Below are positions 59,943 through 64,000 of a stretch of DNA of 64,000 bases, piece by piece; the first letter of the stretch is position 1; every line of letters starts with the position of its first letter. Under the pieces are notes generated by a model. The model was not told where the DNA came from and searched no databases. It saw nothing but the letters and a program-made list of their open reading frames with translations. A program made the position numbers and the translations under genes. The stretch is from Williamsia sp. 1135. GTDB taxonomy: Bacteria; Actinomycetota; Actinomycetes; Mycobacteriales; Mycobacteriaceae. Location of the stretch: positions 1 to 64,000 of the forward strand of contig NZ_MJEI01000099.1 of assembly GCF_002095395.1 (NCBI RefSeq), read 5' to 3'.

Positions 59943-60647
59943 GTGCATCCCCACAGGCCCCCTCCCATCTCGCTCGACCAGGCGCTGGAACAAGCGAGAA
60001 CAGGAGACATCTGGCTGTTTCGCGGACGGTCAGGGCCGGATCGAGCGATTCAGACCCTCACCAACAGCCCGGTCAACCACGTCGCGATGACCGTCGCGAT
60101 CGACGATCTGCCGCCGCTGATGTGGCATGCCGAACTCGGGAACAAGCTCACCGACATGTGGACTGGCACCAATCACCGCGGGGTGCAGTTGAACGACGCG
60201 CGGGAGGCTGCGCTGCAGTGGATGGAGAAGTACGGGCAGCGTTGCTGGCTACGTCAGCTCACGCCGTACGCCCAGCGCGAGCAGGAGGATTTGCTGCTGA
60301 AAGTCATCGCAAAGATGGACGGCACTGCATTTCCTACCACTGCCCGGCTGGCGGGCCGCTGGTTCCGGGGTCGAGTTCCGACGGTAAATGACGTCACCCG
60401 AGGAATTCCTGTGCTCGACAAAAAGGTTCGTAAGACTGTCGAGAAGATGAATCAGAAAAAGCAAAATGCTGGACTGGAAACCGCTTATTGCGCCGAGGTG
60501 GTGGCAATGACCTATGAGCACATGGGCTTGCTCGCGACCGAGAAACATGCGAATTGGTTCGACCCAGGAAAGTTCTGGAGCGGCGATACGCTCCCGTTGG
60601 CGCCGGGGTATGCCCTCGGCACGGAGATTGCCGTCGACCTCCGATAG
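59943..60647 (+). CDS. permuted NlpC/P60-like (YiiX/poxvirus G6R type) protein
   Basis: 234 residues from GTG 59943; TAGTCT (59931-59936) is 6 nt upstream, a leaderless promoter. DIWLFRGRSGPDRAIQTLTN and PVNHVAMTVAID supply the His, GLETAYCAEVVAMTYEHMGL supplies the Cys, in the permuted order of this superfamily. It would act as amidase or acyltransferase on a lipid or peptide; no signal peptide. A perfect 17-bp hairpin starts 3 bp after the stop. Confidence 0.75.
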   Translation: MHPHRPPPISLDQALEQARTGDIWLFRGRSGPDRAIQTLTNSPVNHVAMTVAIDDLPPLMWHAELGNKLTDMWTGTNHRGVQLNDAREAALQWMEKYGQRCWLRQLTPYAQREQEDLLLKVIAKMDGTAFPTTARLAGRWFRGRVPTVNDVTRGIPVLDKKVRKTVEKMNQKKQNAGLETAYCAEVVAMTYEHMGLLATEKHANWFDPGKFWSGDTLPLAPGYALGTEIAVDLR

Positions 60648-60649
60648 GT

Positions 60650-60686
60650 GATCTCTAACCTCCTGCTGGGCAGGAGGTTAGAGATC
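60650..60686. terminator. perfect 17-bp hairpin between convergent genes
   Basis: GATCTCTAACCTCCTGC (60650-60666) and its exact reverse complement (60670-60686) with a three-base loop TGG. It begins 3 bp after the stop of the plus-strand gene and lies 18 bp beyond the stop of the minus-strand peptide gene, so it can terminate both. One of the most regular structures in the window. Confidence 0.85.
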
Positions 60687-60704
60687 GGGCATAACTGCCT
60701 GGTC

Positions 60705-60803
60705 TTATCCGATGTTGAGATTGAGCGTGATGCTGAACAGGTCTCCACCGAAGATGTAGAACGAATCCAAGAACTGGGTGAGTGCGGGGAACAAAGCGTC
60801 CAT
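60705..60803 (-). CDS. unrecognised 32-aa hydrophobic/amphipathic peptide
   Basis: ATG 60803 with GGAGG (60811-60815 on the complement) 7 nt upstream. The first 20 residues are MDALFPALTQFLDSFYIFGG; the remaining 12 end in an Asn/Ile/Leu-rich stretch and TAA. No signal peptide, no Cys, only two or three acidic and no basic side chains. Size and composition recall the small leaderless pore proteins PorA/PorH of corynebacteria, but no homology is claimed. Flanking DNA (60650-60930) is less GC-rich than its surroundings. Ends at a strong hairpin. Confidence 0.6.
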   Translation of the reverse strand: MDALFPALTQFLDSFYIFGGDLFSITLNLNIG

Positions 60804-60929
60804 GTAAATGCCTCCGAGTGCTCGAATTGAGTCGCACCGCAAGTTGTGCGGCCCGGTAGATCATGACACAGAAGATCAGAAATTGCCCAACGTCGCGCGT
60901 AATGCACTGTGCACGCCGAATGAATAATC

Positions 60930-61985
60930 CTATTGTCGGCGACTGTTCGCCCACTCCAGGACCCGCTCGACGGGCCAGGTGGTCACGATGCGATCGGCCT
61001 CGATGCCGAGGCGGGTGGCGCGTTCGCAGCCCAGTTCTTTGAAGTCGAGTTGGCCAGGCGCATGGGCATCGGAGTCGATGGCAAACAGGCAGCCGAGGTC
61101 GCGGGCCAGTTCGATGAGTTCATCGGGTGGGTCGACCCGTTCGGGCCGCGAATTGATCTCGACGGCCGTACCTGATTCGGCGCAGGCCTCGAAGACCGCC
61201 CGAGCGTCGAACTTCGACTGCGCCCGCTGGCCGCGGCCGCCGGTGACGAGTCGGCCGGTGCAATGCCCCAGGACATTCACGCGGGGATCGAGCGCGGCCG
61301 CGACCATGCGCCGGGTCATCGGCCCGGCATCCATCTTGAGCTTGGAATGTACTGATGCCGTGACTATTTCGAGCTGATCGAGCATCTCGTCGGTCTGATC
61401 CAGCGAGCCGTCGTCGAGGATGTCCACCTCGATACCCCGCAACAACCGGAACTGCTCACCGAGGGCGCGGTTGAGCTTGTCCACAACCCCGAGCTGTTCG
61501 GTGAGCCGCTTGGCCGACAGGCCGTTGGCGACGGTCAATCTGGGGGAGTGGTCGGTCAGCGCCATCCAGTCCTGGCCGAGGTCGATGGCGGTGCGGACCA
61601 TCTCGATGATGGGTGAGCCGCCGTCGCTCCAGTCCGAGTGGGTGTGCAGATCGCCGACGGTGGCGGTGTACAGCTCTTCGCCACCGGCGGCGAGAGCGCC
61701 GATCTCTTTGTCCTGCAGCGACTCCAGGTACTCGGGTAGCTCGCCGTGTACTGCTTGGGTGATGACCGCTGCCGTCGACTTCCCGATCCCGGTCAGCTCG
61801 GTGAGCCGGCCTCCGTCGACGCGGGCCGCCAGATCGTCGTCGGAGAGCTTGTCGACCACCTTGAGCGCCTTGCGAAAGGCTTCCACTCGGTAGGTGCCTG
61901 CGCGGGAGCGTTCGAGCAGCAGCGCGATGCGGCGTAGCGACTCCGCTGCGGTGACGGGTGCGGTCAGTGGCGATACGGACTTCAC
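60930..61985 (-). CDS. PHP-domain phosphoesterase with DNA-polymerase-X-like helix-hairpin-helix part
   Basis: 351 residues from GTG 61985, overlapping the MmpL-like stop (GTGA). N-terminal about 110 residues resemble the 8-kDa/HhH region of family X polymerases (SLRRIALLLERSRAGTYRVE, LTELTGIGKSTAAVI). The PHP core follows: DLHTHSDWSDGGSPIIEM (metal His-x-His and Asp), MALTDHSPRL, GIEVDILDDG, ASVHSKLKMD, VNVLGHCTGRL, FAIDSDAHAPGQLD. All metal ligands are present. Nuclease or phosphatase activity tied to DNA repair is likely. Confidence 0.88.
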   Translation of the reverse strand: MKSVSPLTAPVTAAESLRRIALLLERSRAGTYRVEAFRKALKVVDKLSDDDLAARVDGGRLTELTGIGKSTAAVITQAVHGELPEYLESLQDKEIGALAAGGEELYTATVGDLHTHSDWSDGGSPIIEMVRTAIDLGQDWMALTDHSPRLTVANGLSAKRLTEQLGVVDKLNRALGEQFRLLRGIEVDILDDGSLDQTDEMLDQLEIVTASVHSKLKMDAGPMTRRMVAAALDPRVNVLGHCTGRLVTGGRGQRAQSKFDARAVFEACAESGTAVEINSRPERVDPPDELIELARDLGCLFAIDSDAHAPGQLDFKELGCERATRLGIEADRIVTTWPVERVLEWANSRRQ

Positions 61986-64000
61986 CTCACCAGCTTGCCA
62001 CTCTCGGAAGTCTTGCCGGAAGGGGTGGTGTCGACAGAGGTGGGGTCGGTGTCGTCGGAGTCGTTGTGCATTCCGTCCACGCGCGGAATCCATTCGAGCC
62101 AGCTCGGGAACCACCAGTTCGCCTTGCCCAGGATCTCCATCGTCGACGGGACCAGCAGCAGGCGCACGATGCTGGCGTCGATCAGCACCGCGACCGCCAG
62201 CCCGACGCCGAGGATCTTCAGGCTGCGGTCGGGCAGGAAGGCCAGCGAGAGGAAGACGCAGATCATGATGAGGGCCGCGCAGGTGATGACCCGCGCCGTG
62301 CTGGCCAGACCCTCCGCCACCGACGTGGTTGCATCGCCGGTCTTCTCGTACCGCTCTTTGATCCGGGACACCAGGAACACCTCGTAGTCCATCGCCAGCC
62401 CGATGGCCGTGACGAACAGCATCATCGGTACCCAGCTGTCGATCGGGCCCGCCCGTCCGACACCGAATATCGATGCACCCCAGCCCCACTGGAAGATCGC
62501 CACGATGACGCCGTACGCGGCACCGAGGGAGAGCACGTTGACGATCACGGCCTTGACCGGGACGACGATCGACCGGAATGCCAGGACCAGGAGCAGGAAT
62601 GCTGCCGCGAGCACGGCCGCGATCGACCACGGGAGCAGATCCAGGGTGACCTCCGCGTAGTCGATGGAACCAGCGGTGATACCTGTGATCTGCACCGACA
62701 CATCCGAATTCGGTCCGAGCGAGTCGGGGATGATCTCCGATCGCAGCCGATTGACGAGATCGGTCGTCGCCTCGTCCTGTGGTCCGCCCTTCGGGATCAC
62801 CGTCATCACCGCGATCTCCGACCCATCGGTGACGCCGACCGGAACGACCGGGGTGACGCCGCTGTCGATGACGTCGGGATCGGCGGCTATACGTTCGGAG
62901 AGAGTGTTGAGCGTCGCGGCGGGGTCACTGCCCTCCGGGTATTTCGCCACGACGATCAGAGGGCCGTTCGCCCCGATCCCAAATCCTTCGGTGACGTAGT
63001 CGTACGCGACTCGTGTGGTCGCTTCCGTCGACCGGTTGCCGGCATCGGAGAAGCCCAACCGCATCTGGAATGCCGGTATCGAGAGGATCACCAGGACCAG
63101 CACGGCGCCGATCACCCCGACCCAGGGCCGCTGCTGGATCTTCTGACTCCACTTCTGCGCCCAGACCCCCTCCAGCGCGCGATCGGGATCCTTGCCGCGG
63201 CGTTTGCGCAGCCAGTGCAGAGACAGTCGGTTCACTCGGGTGCCGATGACCGAGAGCAGGGCCGGGAGCAGCGACATCGAGGCGACCAGCGTGCCGAGAA
63301 TGCCGATGATCGCGGCAAAGGTGAGCGCGGGACCGAGTTCTCCGCCGGAGATGAGGATGCCGCACATCGCGATGATGACGGTGCATCCGGCGAACAGCAC
63401 TGAACGGCCGGCACGTTGCATCGCGACTGTCACAGCCCGTTCGGGGTCGAGCCCCTCGTGCAGACCTGACCGGAAGCGGGTGACGATCAGCAACGCGTAG
63501 TCGATCCCCACGCCGATGCCGAGGATCAACGTCACCGAGATCGCAAAGTTCGGAATGTTCATGAAGTTCTGGACGATGAACAATATCGACGCCCCGACCC
63601 CGACCCCGAACAGCGCCGACAGGATCGGGAGACCGGCTGCCACGACCGATCCGAAAGCGACGAGCAGAATGATGAGCGCGAGTAGCACTCCCACGCCCTC
63701 GGCAGCCCCGCTCGGCGGTTGCTCGTCGAAGCGGGGATCGCTGAACTCGACTCCGACGCCGGGTATCTCGGTCTTGTCAGCGATCGTCTTGATGCTGTCG
63801 ACGCGATCTTGCACCTCGGAGTCTGTGCCGGTGCCGAGGTCGAGGGTGGTCACCGATATCCGGCCGTCCTGCGAGATCTGCGCGCCGGGCGCATAGGGAT
63901 CGCCGACGGTGACGTCGGGCGAGGAACCCCTGATCTCGTTGACCAAGCTGTTCACGGCCTGCGTGACCTCCGGATTGCGGACGCCGCCGGGTACCGCCGG
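61982..64000 (-). CDS. MmpL-like RND family transporter (N terminus beyond the window)
   Basis: The frame is open to the right edge; at least 672 residues are visible. Contains the MMPL signature helices (SILFIVQNFMNIPNFAISVT, GIGVGIDYALLIVTRFRSGL, GLAMDYEVFLVSRIKERYEK), and the end FPSWLEWIPRVDGMHND. Two transmembrane bundles with an outside loop between them. Exports lipids or other hydrophobic substrates in mycolata. Coupled to the PHP gene by GTGA. Confidence 0.9.
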   Translation of the reverse strand, partial: PAVPGGVRNPEVTQAVNSLVNEIRGSSPDVTVGDPYAPGAQISQDGRISVTTLDLGTGTDSEVQDRVDSIKTIADKTEIPGVGVEFSDPRFDEQPPSGAAEGVGVLLALIILLVAFGSVVAAGLPILSALFGVGVGASILFIVQNFMNIPNFAISVTLILGIGVGIDYALLIVTRFRSGLHEGLDPERAVTVAMQRAGRSVLFAGCTVIIAMCGILISGGELGPALTFAAIIGILGTLVASMSLLPALLSVIGTRVNRLSLHWLRKRRGKDPDRALEGVWAQKWSQKIQQRPWVGVIGAVLVLVILSIPAFQMRLGFSDAGNRSTEATTRVAYDYVTEGFGIGANGPLIVVAKYPEGSDPAATLNTLSERIAADPDVIDSGVTPVVPVGVTDGSEIAVMTVIPKGGPQDEATTDLVNRLRSEIIPDSLGPNSDVSVQITGITAGSIDYAEVTLDLLPWSIAAVLAAAFLLLVLAFRSIVVPVKAVIVNVLSLGAAYGVIVAIFQWGWGASIFGVGRAGPIDSWVPMMLFVTAIGLAMDYEVFLVSRIKERYEKTGDATTSVAEGLASTARVITCAALIMICVFLSLAFLPDRSLKILGVGLAVAVLIDASIVRLLLVPSTMEILGKANWWFPSWLEWIPRVDGMHNDSDDTDPTSVDTTPSGKTSESGKLVR

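Noticed and set aside
1-64000. CRISPR arrays, rRNA operons, complete tRNA genes, transposases or prophage genes
   Set aside because: Looked for direct repeats with regular spacers, conserved rRNA segments, cloverleaf sequences and transposase motifs; none was seen.

Overview
The window is a high-GC actinobacterial chromosome segment. Gene content (mycothiol synthase, LmeA-type and LytR-CpsA-Psr envelope genes, a stearoyl-ACP-type desaturase, an MmpL-like RND transporter, EspC/WXG100-like type VII substrates, a DUF222/13E12 HNH protein) points to Mycobacteriales, most likely Gordonia or a close relative. From about 9.9 to 43.4 kb the gene order follows the M. tuberculosis Rv0807-Rv0824c block (sterol carrier, purF, purM, DUF3073, pabC, nitrobindin-like, sseC, cysA2, lmeA, Rv0818-like regulator, mshD, phoU, LytR_C protein, dus, desA1). 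Lineage-specific insertions are cydABDC with an ASCH gene, a type VII-type cassette, pstSCA with an FHA/kinase-like pair, and the MOSC/ygfZ pair.

Layout. 0-6.3 kb: end of an HNH protein, an iron-siderophore binding lipoprotein divergent from an AraC regulator around an IdeR-like box, a glutamate-cysteine-ligase-family enzyme, and an ABC-F ATPase that lacks an ordinary start codon. 6.4-9.9 kb: a decaying type VII-associated cassette (EspC-like gene, frameshifted large effector-like gene, lipoprotein, frameshifted lipoprotein paralogue). 9.9-16.5 kb: purine synthesis, ygfZ and pabC. 16.7-23.6 kb: cytochrome bd operon, then a highly structured leader RNA with an 11-codon ORF in front of an ASCH-domain gene. 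24.3-27.3 kb: a leaderless 32-aa membrane peptide and a second, intact type VII-like cassette. 27.3-31.4 kb: sulfurtransferase locus with a cysteine-rich leader peptide, lmeA, regulator, mshD. 31.4-38.7 kb: phosphate uptake (pstSCAB, FHA protein, kinase-like protein with a broken DFG, phoU). 38.8-44.6 kb: envelope and lipid genes. 44.8-50.2 kb: a transmembrane Ser/Thr kinase with a coupled sensor-like partner, a secreted LVIVD propeller and a DUF305 protein. 50.2-60.6 kb: transporters and small metabolic enzymes, including a hydrolase with two compensating frameshifts. 60.6-64 kb: an unrecognised 32-aa peptide gene, a PHP-domain protein and the end of an MmpL-like transporter.

Strongest items for a second look: the structured leader RNA with sORF at 22818-22997; the 32-codon gene with Shine-Dalgarno and 17-bp hairpin at 60650-60815; the two type VII-like cassettes; the FHA/DFG-less kinase pair beside pst; the cysteine leader upstream of cysA; and recurrent leaderless promoters (TANNNT 6-7 nt before the start codon). 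No rRNA, complete tRNA, CRISPR array or insertion sequence was seen.
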